Assembly: GCA_016704435.1 (NCBI GenBank)
Contig: JADJAB010000003.1
Span: forward strand, 124,001-188,000
Source: Rhodobacter sp.
GTDB taxonomy: Bacteria > Pseudomonadota > Alphaproteobacteria > Rhodobacterales > Rhodobacteraceae
Direction: 5' to 3'
Length of the DNA: 64,000 nucleotides
This document shows, one piece after another, positions 36,264-45,381 of this stretch. The translations under genes were made by a program, and so were the position numbers. Each line of letters starts with the position of its first letter. Within the stretch, counting starts at the first letter, position 1. The notes beneath the pieces were generated by a model. That model searched no databases and was not told the origin of the DNA. It was given only the letters and a program-made list of their open reading frames with translations.

Positions 36264-37101
36264 TCATTCGATAAGCGAGCCGGGTTTCAGCCCGAGTTGT
36301 TCGCAGACGGCGCGCTCAAGATCGGATGCGCTGGCCTCAGAGGCCGAAGCGCGGGGCGGCGTGCCGGTGGCATGCGACGGCTTCATGAGATGCGCGAAGA
36401 CCGGCCCGGATTTGGCAAGGTAGTCGTCAAAGGCGGCTTCATCCGACCGACACAAGGCCAGCGCCCAAGGCTTCATTGCCGTGACCAGAGGAAGCCGTCC
36501 TTGAAGGCGCGGCTTGCTTTCTCTTCGGCCCGCTCTTCGGACAGCGCCAGGCGCTCTTCCATCCGGCCCGCCAGCATGGATTGCACGGCGGCACCCGGCA
36601 TATATCTGGCCGGGTCCGGTTCCCCCTCAAACTTGGCCTTCAGCGCGGCCAGAAGATCATTCGGCGATGTCTCGGGCGGCAGGCCGATCAGCGCGGCCTG
36701 GGCGGCGGCAGGCTCTGCCAGGCTGGCCGGTTCGGCGGTCTCGGGGGCGTTCGGTTTCATCGGGTCTTCCTGACTGGCAAGGGCGGTGAGATGGAGGTTC
36801 GGGCCCATGGACCAGGCCCGTGCCTTTTAGGCGCATGATCTGGCCCGCCTTGTTGTGAAGGAAGCTCGGCGACAGAAAGCGGTATTCCCTGCGCACGGGT
36901 CACTTGCGCGCGGTCGCGGTCCATTCCACCAAGGCCAGAGGCCGGATGCATCGGCGCGCAATTCCTTGATCCAGCCCGCGCGCCAGGCACCGGCCCGTGA
37001 AGTCGGGCTTCGGCCTTGTCGTTGACGGTGTTCGAAGTCCACCGGCAGATCAATGCCGGGGGCAGCGCGCGGTCACAAGTGGCAAGCGTCAGCCCGCGCA
37101 T
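36264..37101 (-). pseudogene. Mu I-type phage protease/scaffold, truncated and frameshifted
   Basis: The Mu gene I product is the head protease with a scaffold made from its C-terminal part. Here the pieces DLPVDFEHR, AGWIKELRADASGLW, REYRFLSPSFLHNKAGQIMR, LHLTALASQEDPM, then a Glu/Ala-rich scaffold region and MKPWALALCRSDEAAFDDYL ending LGLKPGSLIE appear in several frames, with breaks near 37070, 36930, 36800 and 36475. The first 60 or so residues are missing: the fragment starts directly behind the T gene, in an order opposite to Mu. Confidence 0.65.
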
Positions 37102-37111
37102 CGGTCAGCCC

Positions 37112-38020
37112 TCAGGCCAGCCAGGGCGCGACGATCAGTTGCGCCGTGCCCTTCCAGGGATCGGTTTCGCCATCCGAGCCATTCCCGGAATTGATCAGCT
37201 TGAGGGCCGCTTCTTCCAGGGCAGGTGCCACCACCAGGACCGAAGGCTTGACCCCCAGAACCCGCCCACCATCCGCCCGGAAGCCCTGCATCTGGGCGCG
37301 AGCCGAGGCGTAGTTGGCGGCATTGAGCGTCTGCTTCGATCCCCAGGCCAGTTGCCACAGGCCGAAGCCCGCGTTCACCCGCGCCCGGACGCCGTAGATG
37401 TAGCGGTCATTGAAGAAGACCTCTTCGTCGCTGTCATCGGTCAGCGACTGGAATTCATATTTCACCCGTTCCTGCCAGATGATCGGGCGCACCGCGCGCG
37501 ACACGTCCAGCAAGAACCAGGGCGCACCCGCGCCGCCGTCGGTATTGGCAACCGGGGTGACTGTGGTGCCGTCTTCGCCGATCACCGGATGATCGGTGTC
37601 AAAGAAGTTCTGACCATCGAAGCAGGGCGAGGTGAAGCCATTCTTCAACAGGTCGAAGATCAGCTCATCGGGGTGACGCCGGGCCATGCCGCCCATTTCG
37701 GCGAAGGCAGGCTTGAAGGTGCCCAGCCGGTCATCTTCGATATCTTCGCGGCCAACCGAAACGGTCAGTTCGAACTTGCGGTTCGTGATGGTGAAGCCAT
37801 AGGCCGACAGGTTGTTGACAACCCGTTGCCCGATCCATTCCCGCATCGCCGGAAGGTTGCCGATCCAGCCATAGGTCTCATCCCGGCTGCCGCTGGGCCC
37901 AAGACTTTGAACGGGCATCGCGATCTTTTCGAACTCGGACGGGGCGGCAAGGTTGGCGTCGGAATAGATGGTCTTGAAGCCCCGGACGGCGAGGTCGAGA
38001 AGCGGCTTGTTGATCAGCAT
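37112..38020 (-). CDS. Mu-like major head subunit T
   Basis: This 302-residue protein matches Mu gpT, the capsid subunit, in length and in sequence along its length: ANLAAPSEFEKIAMPVQSLG, DETYGWIGNLPAMREWIGQR, the VVNNLSAYGFTITNRKFELT segment and the DDRLGTFKPAFAEMG and FDTDHPVIG stretches. The start MLINKPLLDLAVRGFKTIY at 38020 is typical. The frame is intact, in contrast to the neighbouring phage genes. It is expected downstream of I but is found upstream. Confidence 0.88.
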   Translation of the reverse strand: MLINKPLLDLAVRGFKTIYSDANLAAPSEFEKIAMPVQSLGPSGSRDETYGWIGNLPAMREWIGQRVVNNLSAYGFTITNRKFELTVSVGREDIEDDRLGTFKPAFAEMGGMARRHPDELIFDLLKNGFTSPCFDGQNFFDTDHPVIGEDGTTVTPVANTDGGAGAPWFLLDVSRAVRPIIWQERVKYEFQSLTDDSDEEVFFNDRYIYGVRARVNAGFGLWQLAWGSKQTLNAANYASARAQMQGFRADGGRVLGVKPSVLVVAPALEEAALKLINSGNGSDGETDPWKGTAQLIVAPWLA

Positions 38021-38223
38021 GGCGGTTCCCCGTGCAGGTTGCGGGCGCGCGACCATGGGCGCACCGTTCGGGACAATCCTAAAGGATGTGGGCCCGAAAG
38101 ATCGCAACAGCGCGAGACAGCCGCAAGCGCTTGCGGGTGTCTTGTGGGGGCGAGGTTGGGGCGGGCGATGGAGGGCCGGACGTCCCCTCATTCACGAGCG
38201 TTCAGGCCGAAGCCTCGACGGTG

Positions 38224-38238
38224 TTACGGAATCCGTAA
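38224..38238. promoter_or_regulatory. 15-base palindrome TTACGGAATCCGTAA
   Basis: Two 7-base half sites (TTACGGA / TCCGTAA) around one central A form a perfect palindrome, with a third partial copy (TCCGTAG) directly after. It could be an operator of the phage or simply chance. No regulator can be linked to it. Confidence 0.3.
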
Positions 38239-38526
38239 TTTCCGTAGTCATCGCCCGACTGACAGCGGGGCCTCCCCGTCCGGTTTCCCGGAAACCCCGC
38301 ATGGCGCTCCGATCCGGGGATCGTGCTACGGCCGGGAGAATATCACCGTGTCATGCCAACCCCGAAGTCATGCCTTCTGCGGCTCTTGCGGTCAAGCGCG
38401 CCGAGCGACAGGCCCGCATTTGCGAGATCAAACGTAATCCCGGCAAAATTAAACGGGGTGCGAAGTTTCCGAAGGGTCAGGGGGCCGAGAAGGCGCAAGG
38501 CCCTTCCTTGGCCCTCTCCTGCAATG

Positions 38527-38558
38527 CCAAGGGGCGGACCCTTCGGCCCGCCCCTTGG
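38527..38558 (-). terminator. GC-rich hairpin downstream of gemA
   Basis: CCAAGGGGCGG and CCGCCCCTTGG form an 11-base perfect stem with a 10-base loop, 16 bases beyond the gemA stop. A T tract is lacking on the gemA strand. Confidence 0.5.
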
Positions 38559-38573
38559 TCTTTCGCCGCCTGA

Positions 38574-38999
38574 TCACGCCGCGCGGGTCTTCGGTCGCGC
38601 CTTCCAGGCTTTCAGCGCGGTGATCGCCTTGCGCGCGCCGTCCATGGTCAGGAAGCGCATGGAATGGACCTTGTGGTATTTCAGCAGCCACCCGGCAAGC
38701 GCCGCGTCATCGCATTGCCGTTGCTCGTGCAGCTCGCGCCACAGCTCGCGGATCAGCTCAAGCTGGGCATAGGTCGCCATGCCGGGCCGGTTGCCATAGC
38801 GCGGCGCGCCCTTGCCCATGGGCTGGAACCCGCACCAGGCGGCAAAGCCCATGATCGCTTCAAAGCCCGGCTGGTCCAGGTCTTTCGACGTGGTGACGCC
38901 CGCGATGCGGACCAGGACTTGCCGATAGGTGTCATCATCCCACCCGAGCTTTGCCTTGGCGACGTGCAGGATGGCCTTTTGCGGATTGGTCAGGGTCAT
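38574..38999 (-). CDS. gemA: GemA (Mu gp16-type) phage regulatory protein
   Basis: GemA of Mu alters host gene expression and DNA supercoiling during phage growth. This 141-residue protein begins TNPQKAILHVAKAKLGWDDD, followed by RQVLVRIAGVTTSKDLDQPG and GFAAWCGFQPMGKG, the family signature, and ends in a basic helix. The start ATG at 38999 overlaps the preceding gene's stop by 4 bases. The frame is intact. Confidence 0.88.
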   Translation of the reverse strand: MTLTNPQKAILHVAKAKLGWDDDTYRQVLVRIAGVTTSKDLDQPGFEAIMGFAAWCGFQPMGKGAPRYGNRPGMATYAQLELIRELWRELHEQRQCDDAALAGWLLKYHKVHSMRFLTMDGARKAITALKAWKARPKTRAA

Positions 39000-39484
39000 T
39001 TCACGCTCTCCACTTCTGTTGCCAGCCGCTCTTCCTCTTCCCGCTCTTCGACGGAACGATTCCGCCAGCGCTGGATCAACGACTCGGCATCCGAAAGAAT
39101 GTCGCACTCGCGGTGAGCAAGGGTTTCAAGGGCAAGGAAGGTCATGTGCAGGATGCTTGCCGCTGCCATGGGAACCGGCGACGGCGCGGCATACTGGATC
39201 AGGTCGCGCACATGGGCACAGACCGAAGTTGCGTGGTGAATGACCTCGGTCACGCTGTTGATAGCCCCTTCGACGGCCTCGGCCTCATGCTCCACGAAGG
39301 GCACCTTCATGCGCCGCGCCAGCCTCGGGTCGCCATAGTCGATCATCCGTGAACCCATTTCTCCGAACCCCCGTTTGACCCTATCTTGCCGCATCTCGTC
39401 CAAAACCTTGTCAACTGGTCGACCGGGAATGTAGAGCACCTTCGGTGCCGGTCGCTCCGTTTCGTCGTCTCCTGAGCGCGTCAT
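38996..39484 (-). CDS. Phage early-region protein of unknown function, 162 residues
   Basis: The protein is soluble and mixed alpha/beta: PAPKVLYIPGRPVDKVLDEM near the start, LARRMKVPFVEHEAEAVEGA in the middle and a charged helical end (NRSVEEREEEERLATEVESV). It is linked by 4-base overlaps to the gene before it and to gemA after it, so it belongs to the early operon. The family is not recognised. Confidence 0.7.
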   Translation of the reverse strand: MTRSGDDETERPAPKVLYIPGRPVDKVLDEMRQDRVKRGFGEMGSRMIDYGDPRLARRMKVPFVEHEAEAVEGAINSVTEVIHHATSVCAHVRDLIQYAAPSPVPMAAASILHMTFLALETLAHRECDILSDAESLIQRWRNRSVEEREEEERLATEVESVK

Positions 39485-39753
39485 TGCATCGGTCCTTTCT
39501 TCCCCTGGCCTTCAAGGAATACCGCCCGTTCGAAGACGGTGTTCATGCGTTCCATGCAATCGGCCAAAGGCCCAACATCCGGGTTGTCCTTCCGGGCTTC
39601 AGTGAGGGCATTGAAGACGACCGAGAAATCAGCGGTGAGCTGCGACAGCTCAAGGCTATCCCCCGGAACGAGCATGATCGAGCGGTCCACAAACCGGGCG
39701 GCTTCGGCATCGGTCATGTTGACCTTCAAAACAAGTTGGCGAGCGCGTCTCAT
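39481..39753 (-). CDS. Phage early-region small protein, 90 residues
   Basis: The product starts MRRARQLVLKVNMTDAEAAR and contains DSLELSQLTADFSVVFNALT. It is mostly helical with no recognised domain. It begins one base after the previous stop and its own stop overlaps the next start (ATGA), so it is clearly a gene of the early operon. Start ATG 39753 is preceded by GAGGGAAG. The longer upstream frame runs into the IS and is not coding. Confidence 0.65.
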   Translation of the reverse strand: MRRARQLVLKVNMTDAEAARFVDRSIMLVPGDSLELSQLTADFSVVFNALTEARKDNPDVGPLADCMERMNTVFERAVFLEGQGKKGPMQ

Positions 39754-39754
39754 G

Positions 39755-39855
39755 TCACTTCCCTCCCGAGGAAAAGAGGATGGCTTTCTCAAGGTGGATC
39801 GGGCTGATCGGCCCGCCACCGGCGTAGTGCTTCGCAAGGGCGTGAACTTCGGCCA
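39755..39855 (-). pseudogene. C-terminal stub of a phage gene cut by IS21-2
   Basis: About 32 residues (AEVHALAKHYAGGGPISPIH, then LEKAILFSSGGK) remain before the stop at 39755. Upstream the frame passes directly into the truncated IS21-2 transposase at about 39856, so the gene body is lost. Its position just before the early small genes would fit a phage transposition-helper or similar gene, but the stub is too short to identify. Confidence 0.45.
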
Positions 39856-41348
39856 GGCGCAGCGTTGCTGGGGTGAGAAGAAGCGGAGCCGGAGACAGAT
39901 CGCGGCTGCGGGCCAGAATGTTGATAACGACCGGCGCGGAGAAGACACCCTGATCCAGCGCTTCCTTACAGGCGGCTTCGACTGCGGCGATCCCATCGGC
40001 GGCTACGCAGCTCAGGATCGAGACCATCTGCCTGTCGCCATCACTGACAGCCTTCAGCTTGCGCCGGATCACGGCCATGGCGGTGGGTAAAACCCAGTCG
40101 CGGAACGGTGCTCCATTGCGCAAAGCGCCGGGTTTGCGCGCCAGAACAGGGACATAGTGCCAGGGGTCGTAGATCGTCTCTGCCGGCCAAAGCACCGGGC
40201 ATGTTCAGACGATGGCGCCATCCTGGCGGATGACGATCCGTTCGGCATAGGCATGGACCTCGACCGCACGCCCGACCGCCGTCGAGATCACCGAGTATTT
40301 AGCCCTCAGGGAATTGATCCCCGGATCAATTCCCTGATCTTCGTCACTTGTCGAACCGCACCGTGCAGGTCTTGATACCGAAGCCGGGACGCTGTGGAAG
40401 CCATCGAACGGCCCGGCGTAGGGGACGAGGTTGGAGCGTTCGGCCTCGAACATCTGCCAGATCATCTGATCGGACTGTTCGGGATGGCGGTGAGCCTTTG
40501 CGTAGGCGACGCATTTGTCGATCAGCCAGACATTCAGTTCATCGAGGCTTTTGACCCGCAGACGCGGCGTGAAGAACCGCTCCCGCACGAGGCCGACCTG
40601 GTTCTCGACCTGGCCCTTTTCCCAGCCCGATGCCGGCGTGCAGGCCACCGGCTGGACCAGGTAATGGCTGCACATCTGCTGGAAGCGGCGATTGTAGAGG
40701 CGCTCCTTCCCTACAAACACGGCCTCCACCGCCGTCTTCATGTTGTCGTAAATGCCCCGGGTGCAAGTGCCGCGAAAGAACGCGAACGCCCGGTCATGGG
40801 CATCAAACACCATCTCCTGGCTCTCGCGCATATAGGCCTGGCGAACATCATCCGGCTGTGGCAAAGCCGGACATGGGCGACCTTCACGGTCACCGTCACG
40901 CCGCCGATCAGCACGACCTCGTGGCTCCAGTCGAACTGATAGGCCTCGCCTGGCGCATAATAGAGCGGCACATAGGCCTCCGCCGTCACTGATCCGCGGG
41001 CCTTCGACCAGGTCTTGGCATAGCGACGGACAGCATCGTAGCTGCCGTCATACCCAAGCGCCCGAACCTCTTCGTAAATCCGGATCAGCGTCAGCCGTTC
41101 CCCGCGCGGCCTTGCCTTCATTGGCAAGAAGGAACTGATCAACATGCTCAACCCAGGGACCGATCTTCGGCAGCGGCTGGTGTTCGCGCTCATAGGTGAA
41201 ATCAGTCTCGCCTGACCGCAGGATCTTGCGCACTGTATTCCGCGAGACATGCAAATTCCCGGGTAATCCGCTTCATCGACCAGCCTTGGGCATGAAAGGC
41301 CCGGCGAACGCGCGCGATCGTATCCACTCTCTTCAACTCCCGCTCCAT
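39856..41348 (-). pseudogene. istA: IS21-family transposase IstA (IS21-2 copy A), broken
   Basis: The start MERELKRVD lies at 41348. DDE-type core landmarks are QFDWSHEV, GIYDNMK and WEKGQVENQVGL. The frame is broken at least near 41265, 41105 (CCCC instead of CCC), 40850 and 40350-40200. All but the last differ from copy B by one or two bases, mostly in short runs. It ends at the phage junction before the natural C-terminus. Confidence 0.82.
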
Positions 41349-41449
41349 CCGCCGCCCAAAAGCAGATGGTCAGATGAAACCTGAGGGGGGGGGCAAAATT
41401 GGATGCCGATCACCCCGCCAACGGGGTCAATTTTGCATGCCGAAACACA
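39856..41449 (-). mobile_element. IS21-2 copy A, truncated
   Basis: The istA part and one end of a second IS21-family element (IS21-2) are present. The outer end is the inverted repeat TGTGTTTCGGCATGCAAAAT, read inward from 41449, as at 53287. istB and the other end are missing: homology to copy B begins abruptly at GGCGCAGCGTTGCTGGGG near 39857, and phage sequence continues from there. A deletion from inside the element into the prophage is inferred. Confidence 0.85.
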
Positions 41450-41775
41450 GCATGATGGCGTCGGCATGTCGCTTTATGTGAAGCGCCTGGAGGCGGGGAA
41501 GTTCATCTGGCCGACGGCCCCAGGTGGCGAGGCGGTGGCGGTCTCGGCGGCGCAGCTGGGCTATCTTCTGACGGGATCGATTGGCGCAATCCCCGGTGGA
41601 CACAGCGACCCGCAAAGATGGGATAGCCGCACGGAAACACCTGTTTTTGTTGGCATTTTAGCGGCGGCATGGTAGAAGCGGCCATGTCAAATCCCGCCGC
41701 CGAACTCGCCCTTTTACGCGCCGCGCTTGCCGCGGCTGAGGAGCGCGCATCGGCTTCCACTGCCGCGGCAGCAGC
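41450..41775 (+). pseudogene. IS66 tnpB end and tnpC start fragments
   Basis: The C-terminal half of the IS66 accessory protein TnpB (HDGVGMSLYVKRLEAGKFIW, then out of frame GIDWRNPRW to a stop at 41626) is followed at 41684 by the first 30 codons of the IS66 transposase TnpC (MSNPAAELALLRAALAAAEE). This is the normal IS66 order. The left part was removed at the IS21-2 end and the right part by a junction at about 41775, where an inverted IS66 tnpA fragment follows. Confidence 0.75.
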
Positions 41776-42119
41776 CGGGCGAGCGCTTCCATATCGACCC
41801 CGACCGACAAGATCACCCTGCGCCCGTTTGACAGCAGGATCTCGAGCCTCCCTGACGCCGCACAGGGCTGAGGCGCCACCGCCGCCGCAGGCTCCGTGAG
41901 GAATGCCACCAGTCGAAAGGCCGGCTCAGAGCCGCCCAGTTCGCCGCGCCGGTACTGCCGGCGCCAAAGGTAGAGTCCAGACAGCGCAATGCCGTGCCGC
42001 CGCGCCGTCGATCGCGCAAGGTTCGGCCCAACCAGGCTTTCCTCGACGATCCGTACCTTCTCCGAAACGCTGAACCGCCGGCGGCGGCCAGTGTCCACGA
42101 TATCCAAAATTTCGATCAT
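41775..42119 (-). pseudogene. IS66 tnpA fragment
   Basis: The IS66 OrfA-type protein starts at 42119 (IEILDIVDTGRRRRFSVSEK), has the helix-turn-helix VEESLVGPNLARSTARRHGI and LYLWRRQYRRGELGG, and reads to DMEALARLLP before running into foreign sequence at about 41775. It is inverted relative to the IS66 fragment next to it, so two partial IS66 copies meet here. Confidence 0.75.
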
Positions 42120-42206
42120 TCCATGCACCGTCCATATGGAGCCCATATGGACCGTCCGCTAACGAACGACGGGCCTCAGGAAAAGACGGCCCACGGCGGA
42201 GCCTTA

Positions 42207-42645
42207 CTATCAGCCAAGCATGGAAGCCGCTTCGTGACACACCGAGCGCATCACACATCCAACTGACCGGCCAAATCCCTCGGTGTTTCGCCACGAATCC
42301 AAACATTACAGATGGTCCCCGGCGAAGTAGGTCGCGGCCTTTTTAGTATGTCGCGCTCCGCCTTCAGCTTTAGTGACCTCGCGTCTCAAGCTGCGGATTT
42401 CTTCATCCTCTGGCCTAAGCTGACCGTTTCCGGAAAGCTACGTGCCCCCTGATCCGAACTCCTTCACCCATCGCCGCAGCACGGTCGCATGCACGTCCAG
42501 ATCCTTGGCCGCTTGGGCCACGCTCACCCCGCGCACAGTCACAAGCTTCACGGCCTCTCGCTTGTATTCGCTGCTGTAAAACCCGTCTCGTCATTGTTGA
42601 TCTCCAATTTCATAAACACCTTATCTCGGTGTCCACGAAACCGGC
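42207..42645 (-). pseudogene. IS3-family (IS407-like) fragment: orfA and start of orfB
   Basis: orfA starts near 42613; its helix-turn-helix is visible (EYKREAVKLVTVRGVSVAQA, DLDVHATVLRRWVKEFGSG), followed by the leucine-zipper end EDEEIRSLRREVTK, with an internal stop and frame break. orfB begins at 42306 (FGFVAKHRGIWPVSWMCDAL) and is cut after about 32 codons. The end sequence TGTCCACGAAACC near 42632-42645 is typical of IS407-group ends. Confidence 0.7.
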
Positions 42646-42656
42646 AGCAGCTCAGA

Positions 42657-42775
42657 CCTGCAAGATGAACAACGTCGATCCCGTCGCTTGGCTGACCCAG
42701 ACGCTGGAACGTATCGCCAACCAATGGCCAAGCGCAAAGCTCGACGCCCTCATGCCATGGAACTATCGGCCCTGA
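42657..42775 (+). pseudogene. IS66 transposase TnpC C-terminal fragment
   Basis: The last 39 residues of IS66 TnpC (TCKMNNVDPVAWLTQTLERI, ANQWPSAKLDALMPWNYRP, stop) remain. The segment starts directly at the IS3-type end, so the rest was displaced by that insertion or lost with it. Confidence 0.75.
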
Positions 42776-42852
42776 ACGGCCTCGGCTACCCGCTTACGAA
42801 GTACCTCTAGATTTGTGGATACCTTGCCCCACCACATCCCCGCATGGGCTAT

Positions 42853-43059
42853 TCAGATAGCCCGAGATCGCCGTAGCTGCCTCAAGCAGGAGATCTCGTG
42901 GTTGATCCAGGCCATTTGGTCGCATAGCGCGGCCATTCCAAACAGGGTGTCCGGCATCCATTGATGCTTTCTTGCATTTTTATCCTCGGGTAATGTTGCT
43001 GCTGCTCGGTTACAACCAATAAACGAAACGTACAGCGTTAACACTACCTTAAGATTCAC
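42853..43059 (-). CDS. Possible small protein, 68 residues
   Basis: A minus-strand frame reads coding-like in its second half (KHQWMPDTLFGMAALCDQMA, then WINHEISCLRQLRRS). An ATG in another frame at about 42977 has a CGAGGA ribosome-binding site, so a frameshift may separate the true start from the body. Upstream is AT-rich. The family is not recognised. It shares with the loci at 43.8-45.2 kb only small size and a helical character. Confidence 0.3.
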   Translation of the reverse strand: MNLKVVLTLYVSFIGCNRAAATLPEDKNARKHQWMPDTLFGMAALCDQMAWINHEISCLRQLRRSRAI

Positions 43060-43828
43060 GTCAATGGAGCATCAATTCGATTTCATCCACACAGTTTTCC
43101 ACAGCGTAGCAGCGCTACAACACCCGCGCGGTGCGCCTGAGATCATCATCTTTTTGGGCCGTCAAAAAGAAGTTTGCCACAGAGCCCCGGATGACTGGAC
43201 TGTCATGCCGTGAGCATCCGGCGCGGCAGTATGGCAGTGTCCCTTGCCTTCTCTTCAGCGTGGGCGCGCAGCGGAGACGCGAACCTCCAGGCGCAGCTTG
43301 GCGAGAAGAGATTGGCTCGCCTGAATCTCGGCGTCACAGCTGTTCAGCCCAAAAACAGAGAGAACTTCAACCTCGGCGGTGGGTCTCGCAAGCGAACGGT
43401 GCATGAACGGCGCCCTGAGGACACGCAGGCCAGCCTGTCCAGTTCGTGAGCCGCCCTGGTTGTCTGGATGCAAGACCAGCGCTCCCTTACCCGAAACCTC
43501 CTCGATCAATCGCACCATCATGCAATCGATGGATTTGCCGCTTCTTCCGGATCGCCTCGATCGCGGCCTTCTTTCCGGGAAGCGCTTTTCAGCCTGAACT
43601 GGTTTTGCCAAGAGCCCGTATCCGGACCGAAAGCTCACCAGGACTTAGAGTTGTCAACATGCTTGCTCGCTCTCGTTAGGGGCCGGGTAGTAACAGAGAT
43701 ACCCTGAGCCCCATTTGCCTCTTTTGGCCAACCACAACCCTTATTGGTTAATGAACTCTCACAGCCAACGCTTAGGTTGCAGTATCTTGTGTCTGAGTCT
43801 TCCTGTTCACTGCATCGGGACTTGCTGA
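43060..43828. other. Low-GC region without a recognised gene
   Basis: Several overlapping frames are open on both strands (for example minus 43638-43255 and plus 43210-43449) but none shows a domain, a good start or a ribosome-binding site. Codon use looks random compared with the flanking genes. It may be decayed sequence of an old insertion. Confidence 0.4.
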
Positions 43829-44412
43829 TCAGAAGAACCCAACCTCGCCGAGAGCGGTCAGCAGCATCTCGGAGCCTTCCAGGACGAGGCGAGAAAACGC
43901 GTCCATATCCACCTCTCCACCATCCGCCACGAGACCCGCGAGGAATTTCATCTTCCTGGCAACATCCACCGGAGTTCACCGGGCATGTTTCGCGATCTCA
44001 TCCTCCACCAGACGCATGCGCTGACGCAGAAGTCCGATGTCGAACTCCCATTGCTCGATGCAGTCGGCCTCGTCGTCATTGGCTTGCAGAATGAACGCCT
44101 GAGAAGCCATCGGAGCGAGCGATGCTGAATGATCCTGGGCCGATGCTTAGCTCGCCTCTTCGCGGGTGGGGAAACGAGCGGCGCATATCCGGGCTTGTCG
44201 GTCGACAGCCGGCCTGCCTCGTGACAACGATGCGTGACCTTGCGGATCAGATCATCCTGTTTCTGGATGACCTCATCACAACTCGCTTCAAGTTCCTCGT
44301 GATACTGGACGGCTTTCGCCAGGTTGAACGGCTCTCCTTCTTCGCAGATCCCATGTTGTATTGATGATTTCCTGGAAAGGTTCGCGGTCGGGGTGGTGCT
44401 GTGCGGGGTCAT
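43829..44412 (-). pseudogene. Unknown small-protein locus A (paired with locus B)
   Basis: Read downstream, a first frame (ATG 44412) gives LAKAVQYHEELEASCDEVIQ and KQDDLIRKVTHRC. A second frame from ATG 44110 gives SQAFILQANDDEADCIEQWE, FDIGLLRQRMRLVEDEIAKH, an in-frame TGA at 43976, then MKFLAGLVADGGEVDMDAFS to a stop at 43829. The same order of similar segments is found in locus B, so these are related genes: a helical, acidic unit with a terminal MKFL-type motif. Function is unknown. The frame is broken as sequenced, and the unit may be one protein of about 190 residues or two genes. Confidence 0.45.
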
Positions 44413-44593
44413 GATGGGGCTCACTTCTTGATGCGATTGTTGATGCCTGGGACGCAGCCCGAGACAGGTCGCTGGACGCGGCCCAAAGGTCTCGGCTTTG
44501 GATGGTGGTTGCCACCTGGGGCGATCAGCGGGCCTGCTTTGCCAGGATGCCGTCCGATCGAGGGGTTCCCTGATGGCGATGGCCGGTCAGTGC

Positions 44594-45194
44594 CTAGGGC
44601 TGACGCATGTTGTTTGCGATCACGAAGGCACATTCCTCGACAAGATAGGCGAAGAAATCGACCTCGAGATTGCCGCCATCGAGCATCAGGCTCGACATGA
44701 ACTTCAGCTTGCTCACGCTTCCGCGGATGATGTCGGGGTGTGGTCGAGAATATCCTGCTCGATGATGCTCATGCGATAGCGATAGAGCTTGATCATCTCT
44801 TCATGGTCCTCGATCTCGACAAAGGCCGGCGTGCAGGCGTTCACGACAAATCGCCTGCTTGCATTGGGCAGGCTGTTCGGAACCACCGTCTGGGCGAGGC
44901 GGGTGCAATGCCGGAAATCCTTGAACGAGATGTCGCTGATGGATATGTCGGCCCTGCGGGCGCATGTCTCCGGATTTCACCTCCACCAGGTCCTTATCGG
45001 GGGCAGTTCTTGTGAAATGCATTGCGTAGAACTGGCGGGCAATATCCTTCCTGTTGGCCGATCGCGACCTCGCACAGTTTCTCGACGTAGTCATACTGTT
45101 CGATGAGGCTGGCGATCGTCTGCGAGCAGGAATGCTCTTCGGGGAGGGTGTCGTTGGCCGGAACTTGCAGGTTCTTGCGGATAGCGAGTGCCAT
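44594..45194 (-). pseudogene. Unknown small-protein locus B (paired with locus A)
   Basis: The start at 45194 (ALAIRKNLQVPANDTLPEEH) is preceded by GAAAGG. The first segment holds LIEQYDYVEKLCEVAIGQQ. After frame changes near 45045 and 44990 the sequence continues as ADISISDISFKDFRHCTRLA, AFVEIEDHEEMIKLYRYRMS and IIEQDILDH, then, one base displaced near 44715 in a C run, SKLKFMSSLMLDGGNLEVDF to the stop at 44594. It parallels locus A segment by segment. No known domain is recognised. If the three shifts are errors, it is a protein of about 200 residues. Confidence 0.5.
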
Positions 45195-45312
45195 TTCAGG
45201 GCCTTTCCGTTCGGGTGGTGCGTTCTGCGCCACGGGGTTGATGCCTGAAAGATCACCCTCTGCAGCGGCAATCGTACGGAACTTTCGCGATTTCTGTGCC
45301 CAGGAGGAAACA

Positions 45313-45381
45313 ATGTCTTACCTCGCTGGATGGTTGTTCACGTTTCGTAAACAATGGTTAAATTTTGCCATAATTATATGA
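45313..45381 (+). CDS. Possible 22-residue hydrophobic peptide
   Basis: CAGGAGGAAACA places a near-perfect ribosome-binding site 5-6 bases before ATG 45313. The encoded peptide (MSYLAGWLFTFRKQWLNFAI, then II) is hydrophobic with two basic residues, like small membrane peptides or type I toxins. It lies in an AT-rich segment divergent from locus B. There is no homology argument. Confidence 0.3.
   Translation: MSYLAGWLFTFRKQWLNFAIII

Larger units (their letters stand above)
38021..38573. other. Gap between head gene and gemA
   Basis: No supported gene is seen in these 553 bases. It contains a short palindrome (38224-38238) and a GC-rich hairpin (38527-38558). In a normal Mu-like genome gemA is followed by mor, so this is probably the scar of the rearrangement that brought T and I here. 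Confidence 0.45.
35443..39855 (-). mobile_element. Mu-like prophage remnant, rearranged
   Basis: Genes on the minus strand resemble transposable (Mu-like) phage genes: early-type small proteins, GemA (gp16), major head subunit T, protease/scaffold I (truncated) and a Mor-like activator. MuA, MuB, portal, terminase large subunit, tail and lysis genes are absent. At its upstream end the remnant is cut by a truncated IS21-2 at 39856. Gene order is not that of Mu: T and I sit between gemA and mor, and T precedes I. The other boundary is uncertain and lies between 35301 and 35443. Confidence 0.75.

Noticed and set aside
43060..43828. Frames at 43255-43638 (minus) and 43210-43449 (plus) as genes
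   Set aside because: No ribosome-binding site, domain or composition signal supports either, and they contradict each other.
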